A DNA stretch of 64,000 nt from the NCBI RefSeq assembly GCF_002278075.1, contig NZ_CP022992.1, positions 1 to 64,000 of the forward strand, read 5' to 3'. Made by a program: the position numbers and the translations under genes. Source of the stretch: Paraburkholderia aromaticivorans (GTDB lineage Bacteria > Pseudomonadota > Gammaproteobacteria > Burkholderiales > Burkholderiaceae). Below the pieces are notes generated by a model. That model saw nothing but the letters and a program-made list of their open reading frames with translations, did not search any database and was not told where the DNA came from. Below are positions 52,148 to 59,873 of the stretch, in pieces (the first letter of the stretch is position 1; the number at the start of each line of letters is the position of its first letter).

Positions 52148-52299
52148 AATGGCCGATCCACCCGGATCTTGGCCGTCACCGTTGGTCGTTCTGACCGGTT
52201 GCCGCTGGCAGCCAGATTTTCCCCACTTGGTTACCTCGACGTGCATCCCATGCGGGAGAAGGGCGCATCTGCGTTCGGCATCGACAAGTAACCGTTTTT

Positions 52300-52360
52300 A
52301 CCCACGCGGGTTGCAGTCTCCGCGAGGGGATTGCTCCTCGCATCTCTCAGGAGCATTGGC
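52300..52360 (+). promoter_or_regulatory. SD-sequestering leader of the gene at 52361
   Basis: P1 pairs CCC..GCGGG with CTCCGC..GGG. P2 pairs TGCTCC with GGAGCA. Confidence 0.7.
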
Positions 52361-52579
52361 ATGACTGTTTCTCAAACGACGTTCCCGCTGTACATCCGTT
52401 GCGCTCTCGAGGTGTTTTCGCTGTCGGGCGCACGCACGAAGGCACGTTTGCGCGAGTTGCTGGACTTCTATTTCCGGTCCGCCGGCGAACCGCTCGGTCG
52501 CGAGCGTTCCGCTGTGGAGGATACGGTGATGTCGTTCGCAAGTAGCTACTGGAATCTGGGGGCGGCGGAAGGTTTCTGA
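52361..52579 (+). CDS. small hypothetical protein, leader-controlled
   Basis: 72 residues, soluble and helical. No family recognised. First cistron before the DndC-like gene. Confidence 0.55.
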   Translation: MTVSQTTFPLYIRCALEVFSLSGARTKARLRELLDFYFRSAGEPLGRERSAVEDTVMSFASSYWNLGAAEGF

Positions 52580-52633
52580 TCGCTGCAACCTGACATCGAA
52601 GGTCACCAGTATCACGGCCTCGATCAATCATCT

Positions 52634-52694
52634 ATCCCTGCGGGAAACACTTCCCGCAGGGGGGGTGTTCTCTCGCATCAACCTGGAGAACACC
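52634..52694 (+). promoter_or_regulatory. SD-sequestering leader of the gene at 52695
   Basis: Both stems perfect: P1 CCCTGCGGG with CCCGCAGGG, P2 GGTGTTCTC with GAGAACACC running up to the ATG. Confidence 0.9.
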
Positions 52695-54542
52695 ATGTTT
52701 GACGAAATACTCGCGAAGATGGAAATCGTCATCGCGATCCTGATGCAGAAAATCGCAGCAGGACACGTTTTGCAGTGCGGCTATAGCGGGGGCAAGGATT
52801 CGACATGCGTTGCGCTTCTGATGCTCGAGGCAGTGCGCCGTTCGAAAGCAGCTGGTGTCCCGCAAGCCCGGCATTACATCGCGACGTCGGATACGCAGAT
52901 CGAGAACCCTTCGCTGTCCAACCACCTTCACATCGCACTCGAAGAAATGAGTGCGTTCTGCGAGGACCACGATCTGGACGTAGAGGTTCATGTCGCAAAA
53001 CCTTCGCTCAGCGCGCAGTTCGTCGTTTCTCACATCGGTCGGGGAACGTTGATCCGCACACCGGAGAACGGCGTAAAGAAGGATAAGGCGAGCGGAGAAA
53101 GCAAGACTGCTCGCGCGTGCGCCTCCGATTGGAAATTGGTCCCACTCGGTCGTCTTCGTGCATTGCTTGAGCGCGAAGCTGCGGGTTCAGGATACCGCGA
53201 AACCATTGTGCTGTTGGGTACGCGTTTTTCCGAAAGCCCTGTTCGAGCAGCGCTGATGTCTGAGCGTCAGGAAAGTCATCTGGAACCAACGCGACATAAG
53301 GATGGTTACCTGACTCTCTCATGCATCGCAGACTGGGATCTTTCAGACGTGTGGGACATGGTGTCGATGTTTTCGGATTCGCGTTTCATTCCGTTTGCCT
53401 CGCCACTGTCGATTCGCACGATCCAGCGGATGATCGATCTCTACCGGGCCGGTAACGAGGGTACCTGTGGCGTGACGATCGGCGACGGGGGAAACAAGTC
53501 AGCGTGCGGCAGTCGATTTGGCTGCGCGTTTTGTTGCGTGACCGGCGAGCGCGACAAGTCGATGGAGTCAATGATCCAGGAACCCGAGCATGCGCACCTG
53601 GCTGGGCTCAATCGCTTCCGGAACTACCTACTTGCAACGCAGTGGGACATGTCGAAGCGTGAGCTGGTCGGTCGCAAGATCAGCGCGGCCGGCTATACGA
53701 GGGTGCAACCTGACGTGTATTCGTACCAGCATCGGATCAGCTTGCTAAAGTATCTCGTGACTCTAGACGTGCTGGAGCAGGAACGAGCTGAGCAGCACCA
53801 GGCCGATCTTGCCGAAGGTGTTATCGAGGATACGGAAAGCAATCGTGAGCTGTGCGAGGTGCAGTTCCAGTTCGTGACGCCACAGCAGCTCGTGGCGGTC
53901 GACTTCTTCCTGTCGATGCATCACTACGCACCACATGCTTTTCCGGCCCTCTCTGTCTGGCACGACGTGTACACGCTGGGACGTCGCTATTATGTCCCGG
54001 TCGTTGAAACGAAGCCCAAGGTACCGATCCCGCTTCACGGATGGTATCGGGTGGGGAAGTACGATGCCGAGGCGCCGGTGGATGGTCTTCGGGACTACCT
54101 GGCAGAGCAGTGGAATCGCTTTCTCCATCCGGACCGTGTTTCCGCGTACGCCGTAACCACCAATGGTGAGCGCGTCGCGTATTTCGAGGAATGCGATCAG
54201 ATGGAGGTCGACGCGGAAGAGGCTTGCGCGTTTGTGACCTGTACGTTCGATACCCGTTTCATGCTGGAGAGCCAGGTGTACCCTGCAATGTATTCAGCCC
54301 GCTTCTGGCTGAATGAAGGGATTCTCAAGCTGCCGGCCGGAATGGCCCAACGCTATCAGGAGATGGCTAAGCGCGGGCAGTACTTCGCCCGCTTGGCAGA
54401 GCGTCTGAACCTGACGCCTCGCGAACTGGATGATCACCTCATCCGCAACGCGATCAGCGACAAGGAGCACGATGCGCTGCTGAACGACGAGAAGAACGAT
54501 ATCTGGGATCTCCAGATGAACCTGTTCGGCGAAGCTGCCTGA
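52695..54542 (+). CDS. DndC-like ATP-dependent sulfurtransferase (SGGKDS)
   Basis: 615 residues. PP-loop YSGGKDS at about residues 31-37. A Cys cluster CGSRFGCAFCCVTGERDKSM at about 271-290 matches the DndC signature (RFGCWTCTVV.KDKS), where the cysteines serve a Fe-S or sulfur-relay role in DNA phosphorothioation. The middle part carries DVWD and FSESPVR motifs of the same superfamily. The C-terminal 250 residues are unassigned. No dndA, dndB, dndD, dndE or SspB-like genes are near, so phosphorothioation is not demonstrated. Confidence 0.75.
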   Translation: MFDEILAKMEIVIAILMQKIAAGHVLQCGYSGGKDSTCVALLMLEAVRRSKAAGVPQARHYIATSDTQIENPSLSNHLHIALEEMSAFCEDHDLDVEVHVAKPSLSAQFVVSHIGRGTLIRTPENGVKKDKASGESKTARACASDWKLVPLGRLRALLEREAAGSGYRETIVLLGTRFSESPVRAALMSERQESHLEPTRHKDGYLTLSCIADWDLSDVWDMVSMFSDSRFIPFASPLSIRTIQRMIDLYRAGNEGTCGVTIGDGGNKSACGSRFGCAFCCVTGERDKSMESMIQEPEHAHLAGLNRFRNYLLATQWDMSKRELVGRKISAAGYTRVQPDVYSYQHRISLLKYLVTLDVLEQERAEQHQADLAEGVIEDTESNRELCEVQFQFVTPQQLVAVDFFLSMHHYAPHAFPALSVWHDVYTLGRRYYVPVVETKPKVPIPLHGWYRVGKYDAEAPVDGLRDYLAEQWNRFLHPDRVSAYAVTTNGERVAYFEECDQMEVDAEEACAFVTCTFDTRFMLESQVYPAMYSARFWLNEGILKLPAGMAQRYQEMAKRGQYFARLAERLNLTPRELDDHLIRNAISDKEHDALLNDEKNDIWDLQMNLFGEAA

Positions 54543-54551
54543 TCGAACGAA

Positions 54552-54590
54552 GCCCCGCCCATCCATTGCGATGCGGCGGGCCTTTTTTTG
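54552..54590 (+). terminator. intrinsic terminator
   Basis: GCCCCGCC pairs with GGCGGGC across CATCCATTGCGAT, followed by CTTTTTTT. It also lies close to the convergent HU gene. Confidence 0.85.
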
Positions 54591-54610
54591 CCATTGCGGC
54601 GGGGAAGCGG

Positions 54611-55000
54611 TCAGGCGGCCGCGTCCTTCAGCTTCTTGAGCGCGCGAGCCTTGATCCGCACGGTCGCTGGCTTGGCCGGGAACCAGCGTTCTTCACCCGT
54701 GAATGGATCCTTGCCGAAACGCTTCTGTTTGGCCGGAACCTGCTGGACCGTAATTTTCAGCAGCCCGGACAGCGTGAATTCGCCGGCGCCCTTTTTGTGC
54801 ATGGCGCCGAGAATGGTTTCCTCAAGTGCTGCGAGCGTCGCTTTCGCAACCTTCGGCTCGACGCCGGCCTGTTGTGCGACGTACGCTGCGAGGGATGTCT
54901 TCGTGAACGTTTCCTTCACCGGGCCGGCCGGTTTCGCGGCGGGCTTCGCCCCCTTGGTTGCCACGGATGCCTTCTTCGCGACTTTCTTTACGGTTGCCAT
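54611..55000 (-). CDS. HU-family DNA-binding protein with basic N-terminal extension
   Basis: 129 residues. A Lys/Ala/Pro-rich N-terminus (about 1-28, VKKVAKKASVATKGAKPAAK) precedes the HU/IHF fold (TKTSLAAYVAQQAGV, LKITVQQVPAKQKRFGKDPFTGEE), as in Burkholderiales HU-type proteins. SD AGGAGA. Nucleoid-associated; convergent to the DndC-like operon. Confidence 0.88.
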   Translation of the reverse strand: MATVKKVAKKASVATKGAKPAAKPAGPVKETFTKTSLAAYVAQQAGVEPKVAKATLAALEETILGAMHKKGAGEFTLSGLLKITVQQVPAKQKRFGKDPFTGEERWFPAKPATVRIKARALKKLKDAAA

Positions 55001-55294
55001 TCTGGAGGGTTCTCCTGTCGTTGAGATGCGGTCGGGCGAAATGCCCGCGCGAATTGATTCTAGCGCCGGAGAAATCGCAATCCACCTCTTCAGTCACTTA
55101 TTTCGAATGGGACGTTGTGCACAAACATCGAATTTTTCCGGGAGGATTGATGTAGCAGCCAACGGGTAGTGACTGCCGTGCGAAAATAGCTTCCTGATAG
55201 GAAGCAAATGGAAGGCGCGACACGCCCACTAGAAACAGATTGGCCGGGCAGTACGATTCACGCATCTACCGGGGGGAAACCCAAAGGACCATCC

Positions 55295-56035
55295 ATGAAA
55301 AAAGTGCTCGTCTGTCTCGCCGTGGCCACCGCGCCGATGTTTGCCCACGCTGGCTTGCTCGATTCGGCGCTCGAGGACATTGGCGTCTGGCACCACTCCG
55401 ATACGTCTTCGCAGACGGCAAGCAAGTTCGGCCCGAACGATGGCCACGAATACGGGAGGCCGTATTCGCGTGAGCACGGCGGCGTCCACAAGGCCGGGTA
55501 CGGCCGTAGTGGCGACGATAACGGGAACGAGGACCAGGCGGCGCGCAATGCGCCTCATCATCGCGCCGTGATGTACCAGGCGGCCGGTACGGTAGAGCTC
55601 GGTTTCTCGCCGAACCGCGGTGCAATGGACGTCGTGATCGACGTGATCAACAGTTCCACCAGCACTCTGGATGTCGCGGCCTACGAGTTCACGAACAAAC
55701 GCTACGAGAACGCGGTGCTTGCGGCGATTCGGCGTGGTGTGAACGTGCGCATCGTGGTCGACGCGAAGGAAAACCTCAACAATCCGAGGTCGATCGCCGG
55801 TCCGTTGGCGCAGGCCGGCGCGAAAGTGCGCTATGTCGACGACGCGCCGCTCATGCACGACAAGTACACGATCGCCGACCGCGACACTGCGGAAACGGGC
55901 TCGCTGAACTACACGGTCCGCGCCGAGAAGTACAGCCACGAGAACGCACGCGCAGACTGGCACAACCGACAGGTCGCTGCGTATTACGAATCCGACTTCG
56001 AATATATGTGGGAAAACGCGCACCCGTGGCGCTGA
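55295..56035 (+). CDS. exported phospholipase D-family nuclease (Nuc-like)
   Basis: 246 residues. Signal peptide ending FAHA, a polar Gly/Asp linker (about 30-100), then a single PLD domain with MHDKYTIAD (HxKxxxxD, about residues 187-195) and GSLNYT. This fits the PLD nuclease family of pKM101 Nuc and related conjugative-plasmid endonucleases. A palindromic TTCCTGATAGGAA (55191-55203) lies about 90 bases upstream without a clear -10. Periplasmic DNase is the likely activity. Confidence 0.8.
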   Translation: MKKVLVCLAVATAPMFAHAGLLDSALEDIGVWHHSDTSSQTASKFGPNDGHEYGRPYSREHGGVHKAGYGRSGDDNGNEDQAARNAPHHRAVMYQAAGTVELGFSPNRGAMDVVIDVINSSTSTLDVAAYEFTNKRYENAVLAAIRRGVNVRIVVDAKENLNNPRSIAGPLAQAGAKVRYVDDAPLMHDKYTIADRDTAETGSLNYTVRAEKYSHENARADWHNRQVAAYYESDFEYMWENAHPWR

Positions 56036-56173
56036 TCGGCACGAGGCTTTCCAAGTGCGGCTCCAGCGGACGGGCCGAGCCGGATGGCTGGCCGCATGAG
56101 AAAGGCGCTGAAGGCTCGCCAATCCGAGCCTTCAGAGTCGCCCCAAGGATCAAAAGCGCGTCAGTCAGCACAC

Positions 56174-56241
56174 TTCCTGTCAGGAATGAAACTCGTGCTA
56201 TAGTGGCTGCTGATCCAACGGTAGCTGGACCGAATCCAGCC
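56174..56241 (+). promoter_or_regulatory. operon-head promoter box and 5' hairpin
   Basis: Perfect palindrome TTCCTGTCAGGAA (56174-56186) and -10 TATAGT (56199-56204). Hairpin GCTGG-accgaat-CCAGC (56220-56241). Confidence 0.82.
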
Positions 56242-56299
56242 TATGTGTCCTCTGCGGAGGGCACTTTCTACTTTACCGCTTGCCGGTAACTTTCAATTC

Positions 56300-56362
56300 A
56301 ACCCATGTGGGGCTCGCAGCCCGGCATGGGCTCTTGCTCCACGACACCTTAGGAGCAAGAAA
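56300..56362 (+). promoter_or_regulatory. SD-sequestering leader of the gene at 56363
   Basis: P1 pairs CCCATG with CATGGG plus GGG/CCC. P2 is a perfect 8-bp stem CTTGCTCC with GGAGCAAG. Confidence 0.85.
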
Positions 56363-57133
56363 ATGATCCACGTGAAGACCGGCTTCGGAACGGACGTTAC
56401 TGCCGCATTCCGCGCGGTTGCAGAACAGGCGGCTGGTGCGTTTTGGAAGCAAGTCACAATCGGCTTTCCCGAAGTCACCACTGGCGATTCGCTTTTGTCG
56501 GGGGAGGACGAGGGCGCCATGTATCTCTGGCTGACCGGCAAGGTCGGTGACTATCCTCAAGACGAGTGCATCGACAAGGCCCCCTCTTGTGTCGATGCCG
56601 CTCGCGTCGATTTGGTTGTCGAAACGAGTCTGCAGGCCGCCGCTTCGGTGCTCAAGCAATGCAACCCCGAGTTGACAGAGGCTCCCGATTCGGTGCGATC
56701 GCTACTGGCGAGTTGTGTTCGCCATCAGCTTCGCTGGAACTATCCGAGCGGTGGTGAGATTGCTGGGCACAAGCAAGATCTGCTGGCCCGGGGTCTCAAG
56801 GTTGAAGGCTCGGGCGAATCCAATACGGAATCCGATCGTCCTGCGAATGAGTTTACCGACACCGGCAGACTGAATTCGAGTGGTGATCAGCCACGCTCTG
56901 GCGGAGCATCCACCGAGCTGCTGGTTCGTGATCGTGTCGATATGCCGACCTGGAAGGATCTGGATCCCGAAGTCGCTGATCTCCCTGTCAGTACGCACGT
57001 AGGTGGCGTCGTGTCAGAATTGCTCACGCAGTTGCAGGGCATCATCCTGACACAAACGGAAATGGAGTCCGAGTACATCCAGCAGTTGAAGGAAATCGGC
57101 CGGCGCCAGTCCGAAATCTGGTTGTTCGGCTGA
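56363..57133 (+). CDS. hypothetical protein, leader-controlled
   Basis: 256 residues, acidic, soluble. A Ser/Asn/Asp-rich linker (about 150-185) joins two helical parts. No family recognised. Single-gene operon. Confidence 0.65.
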   Translation: MIHVKTGFGTDVTAAFRAVAEQAAGAFWKQVTIGFPEVTTGDSLLSGEDEGAMYLWLTGKVGDYPQDECIDKAPSCVDAARVDLVVETSLQAAASVLKQCNPELTEAPDSVRSLLASCVRHQLRWNYPSGGEIAGHKQDLLARGLKVEGSGESNTESDRPANEFTDTGRLNSSGDQPRSGGASTELLVRDRVDMPTWKDLDPEVADLPVSTHVGGVVSELLTQLQGIILTQTEMESEYIQQLKEIGRRQSEIWLFG

Positions 57134-57195
57134 CCGCCGACGAAGAACCACGCTTTCGCGTGGTGCCTCACGAGTTCTCAAAATCTGTTTGCGAG

Positions 57196-57234
57196 ACCCG
57201 CCCGCCTTCCGAAAGGACGGCGGGTTTTTTTTGA
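57196..57234 (+). terminator. intrinsic terminator
   Basis: ACCCGCCcgCC pairs with GGacGGCGGGT, followed by eight T. Confidence 0.92.
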
Positions 57235-57300
57235 GGGTAGCGGCATCCAAAACTGTCTGGGAGCCCTTGTTTTCACGCACGGGCGCTTCAGAATCGATGC

Positions 57301-57813
57301 ATGGACATTCAGTTTGCCCCCGAACGCCAGCACCCTGTCAGGCCAGCCCCGGATAGCAGCCGAGAGCAGGGTGCTGTGCGGCGTCAGCCGATCTACTCGG
57401 CGCATAAAAAGGTCTTCAAGATTGAGGGTCGAACATTGACGGCTTGCGTGCATACGCCGACATGGGCAGCCCTGGGTTGGCCGCTCCACGTTGCGATCAC
57501 ACTCGATCTTGGCGAGATGAAGGTGTTTCGCTCTTCCGTGAAGCTGGGCGATGCCACAGCCGACGATTTTGATGCTATTTGCTCGAGAGTGCGGCTGGTG
57601 CCGTGCTGCAGGTGTGCGACGGTCACGTTTGGTGCTGCAGCTTACGAGGAGGCTGGAGACGAAGTGTGCATGCTATGCATCTGCAAGGATGCGATCGACC
57701 CGGGTTCTTTGATGGGATTGCGGCCCATCGACCAAAAGGAATACGGCAAGCGGCTGCTGGCCAGGATCACCTCCAACAACCGCAAAGAAGCGGGAGAATC
57801 TATTGAGGGATAG
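57301..57813 (+). CDS. Cys-rich hypothetical protein, paralogue of 13044
   Basis: 170 residues. A CCRC ... CMLCIC arrangement (about residues 101-126) predicts a zinc site. Residues 42-106 parallel the protein at 13044 (VKLGDATADDFDAI versus LAFADATVGDMSRL, then the Cys pair). No leader element, unlike its paralogue. Overlaps the next gene. Confidence 0.6.
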   Translation: MDIQFAPERQHPVRPAPDSSREQGAVRRQPIYSAHKKVFKIEGRTLTACVHTPTWAALGWPLHVAITLDLGEMKVFRSSVKLGDATADDFDAICSRVRLVPCCRCATVTFGAAAYEEAGDEVCMLCICKDAIDPGSLMGLRPIDQKEYGKRLLARITSNNRKEAGESIEG

Positions 57814-58582
57814 GAATCATCTGAAAGGGCGGCGCCGTCCCGAGAGAGAACCGGGCAAAGGAGACGATGCATTCCGGAAAGGGGTGCGCGTCGAGTTCAA
57901 GGCATATTTCAGTGGCGTCGAAGCCGGCGCGCGTGGAGTGATTCGGCGGGTCGATGAATACCGGATCTCGGTCGAAGTCGGTGATCGCCGCGTGAACGTA
58001 CCGCCCAAGCTGAAGCACGACGTGCTGCGTGCCGTCGACGAGAGCGAGAGCTCGCAGACCACGGTCGTCATGTCGCTGCGATGCCCAGCGTGCATGGCGT
58101 GGCACGTCGATTCGCCGGGTTGTGAGCCGGGCCCGCACAAGACGCACCGCTGCCGCGTGTGCGATCACGAGTGGTCACCGCGCGAGTTTGCGACGCATGG
58201 AACCGACGCGGCTTCGTACAGTGACGTTTTCCTGGCGCGTGTGATTCGCAAGACGCTCGACAAGGTTGCGCCAGACGAAGGTCTCGAAGTGCAGGACCAG
58301 GACGTCGAGATGTTCCGTACCTTCCTCGACCTGCTCGAGGAGGAGGCTCATCTTCGAATGCGAGCGCGAATCGACGGATTGTGCGACGCATCGCGTATCA
58401 TCGACGCCGTCGTACAGCACAATGAAAGCCAGTCAGCCGTGATGCTGGCCGAGGCGGCGTTGCTGTTCAAAAGCGCGATCGCAAGAAACCGTCATGGCAA
58501 GCCTGCGATTCTCCGGCCGGGTGAGGTCGATGACGTGCAGCACACGGATGCAGGCGGCCAGGAGACCTTCGGAGGATGGTGA
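57803..58582 (+). CDS. zinc-ribbon protein with KOW/SH3-like segment
   Basis: 259 residues from a TTG overlapping the previous stop. Residues 28-75 (VRVEFKAYFSGVEAGARGVIRRV onward) resemble a KOW/SH3-like barrel. CPAC and CRVC (about 94-117) predict a zinc ribbon. Function unknown; overlaps the following gene. Confidence 0.55.
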   Translation: MRDRNHLKGRRRPEREPGKGDDAFRKGVRVEFKAYFSGVEAGARGVIRRVDEYRISVEVGDRRVNVPPKLKHDVLRAVDESESSQTTVVMSLRCPACMAWHVDSPGCEPGPHKTHRCRVCDHEWSPREFATHGTDAASYSDVFLARVIRKTLDKVAPDEGLEVQDQDVEMFRTFLDLLEEEAHLRMRARIDGLCDASRIIDAVVQHNESQSAVMLAEAALLFKSAIARNRHGKPAILRPGEVDDVQHTDAGGQETFGGW

Positions 58583-59268
58583 CGGTGCTGTTTGAACTGA
58601 GCGACAAGGACGCCGCGGCGGGCAGCGACTCGTGCGGGCCGGCCCTTACCGATCGCGAAAAGCCCCTGGCCCGCGTGTCCCGCGCGGAGGCAGCCGCACA
58701 GCCCTCGCACGTCAGCCCTTATGATGCGCTGACTGCGGCGTTGCTCAATCTCTACGAAGAAGTCAGCTTGAGCAACCGGAAGCGGATGCGGCGCGGCGGC
58801 GCCCCAGAGCATGCTGTCTCGGTCGCGGCCATCGAGCGAGTGCTGGTTCCCGATTTGTTGTCTGAGGCCATTACGCTCGATGCCGGGTGCCGCGTGCGCG
58901 TCAGGATGGATGTGACTTTCAAGCCGCGATCAGCGTTGAACGCTTCGCGCGGTCGGCTCGGTACCGTGCTCACCGTTGCCGAAGACGGAGAGGTAACCGT
59001 TAAGCTCGATCCGACGGGCGACCGAGCTGCGGACGTGCTCAAGTACCAGCGACTTGCGCTGCTTCCTGTCGTGGACGTCAACGGTGATGTGCTGCGCGCG
59101 GTGGACGCGATTCGCCCGAGCGAGGCACAGATGGTGGCCATGATGCAGGCGTTGATTGCCGAACTGGGTGCGGGACGCGTAAATCCTGACATGGCGCGGC
59201 GCATCCTCATTGCGGCGAACGTCGCACTCAATCGGAACCCTGCCGCCGGCGTCGTCACGCGAAACTGA
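58576..59268 (+). CDS. hypothetical protein with KOW/SH3-like segment
   Basis: 230 residues. Its ATG overlaps the previous stop. Residues 100-155 (VRVRMDVTFKPR ... GRLGTVLTVAEDGEVTV) share the KOW-like pattern of the previous protein. The C-terminus is helical. No family recognised. Confidence 0.55.
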   Translation: MVTVLFELSDKDAAAGSDSCGPALTDREKPLARVSRAEAAAQPSHVSPYDALTAALLNLYEEVSLSNRKRMRRGGAPEHAVSVAAIERVLVPDLLSEAITLDAGCRVRVRMDVTFKPRSALNASRGRLGTVLTVAEDGEVTVKLDPTGDRAADVLKYQRLALLPVVDVNGDVLRAVDAIRPSEAQMVAMMQALIAELGAGRVNPDMARRILIAANVALNRNPAAGVVTRN

Positions 59269-59530
59269 CGCGGGGTAGACACGCTCATTGCTTCGCGTCT
59301 GGAGACGATCGAACCCCAATTTCCATTTCGCTGGATCTTCTCTTTACGAAGGAAAGAACCGGCGAATACGCACTATTTCGAAGTGGTTCCAGATAGGAAT
59401 TTCTGGCCCAATCGGCGTATCGCGGGGTAACGCGCCCCGTTATCGGAAGACCTAGAAATACGCCACGACCCGGGCATGCTGAGGTTGTCGACGCCAACAC
59501 GTGCGTCTTTCCCTCGAGTGATTTCAAGCG
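59269..59530. other. intergenic region with leader remnant
   Basis: 59269-59310 retains the tail of a leader (GCGGGG, then TTGCTTCGC and GTCTGGAGACG) followed by ATC instead of ATG. After it an open stretch of about 40 codons has no start. No other element recognised. Confidence 0.4.
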
Positions 59531-59698
59531 ATGCAACTGGACCTCTTCTCTCACGCCGCGAGTGCTTACGCCGACGCCCCCAACGGACGGCTGACGAACG
59601 CCGAGTTCTACCAGGCGGTGGCCGAGCGCGCAAACATCGACCCTAGCGAGCTCCAGAAGAAGGGATCTGACCAAGATCCGGTCAAATTGCTATCATAA
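59531..59698 (+). pseudogene. gene truncated by the Tn3-family transposon
   Basis: Opens MQLDLFSHAASAYADAPNGR and reads coherently to about residue 45 (DPSELQKK). The last codons and stop come from the transposon terminus at about 59671. The lost C-terminal part cannot be seen; family not identified. Confidence 0.5.
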
Positions 59699-59873
59699 GC
59701 CTGAAAGTTATGAAGCGACGGATCTCTATGCTTTGATGGAATAAGGAACTCGGGCCGTGAATGCGTCCCTGAGCTATCGCGTCCGCTTGCGCGTCGGCAT
59801 GCAGACAGGTCAACGTGGTCAGTCAGCGCGGGACGGTCGCGTCCTTAGCTGACTGGTCTGAATGTGCGGTCTC

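Noticed and set aside
18266..54542. SGGKDS proteins as QueC supplying preQ0 to the DpdA-like enzyme
   Set aside because: QueC is about 230 aa with an SGGxDS motif and a distinct CxxC pattern; these proteins are longer and match PAPS-reductase/DndC features instead.
66..56204. TTCCTGTCAGGAA as a LexA/SOS box
   Set aside because: The LexA consensus needs CTGT and ACAG separated by about eight bases; the palindrome here has arms TTCCTG/CAGGAA around one base.
184..56362. Repeats as a CRISPR array
   Set aside because: Copies are kilobases apart, each precedes a gene, and they vary with compensatory changes; there are no spacers and no cas genes.
184..56362. Leaders as known metabolite riboswitches
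   Set aside because: They lack the conserved cores of known classes, precede functionally unrelated genes, and each has two simple hairpins. A protein, RNA or temperature response fits better, but this is not tested.
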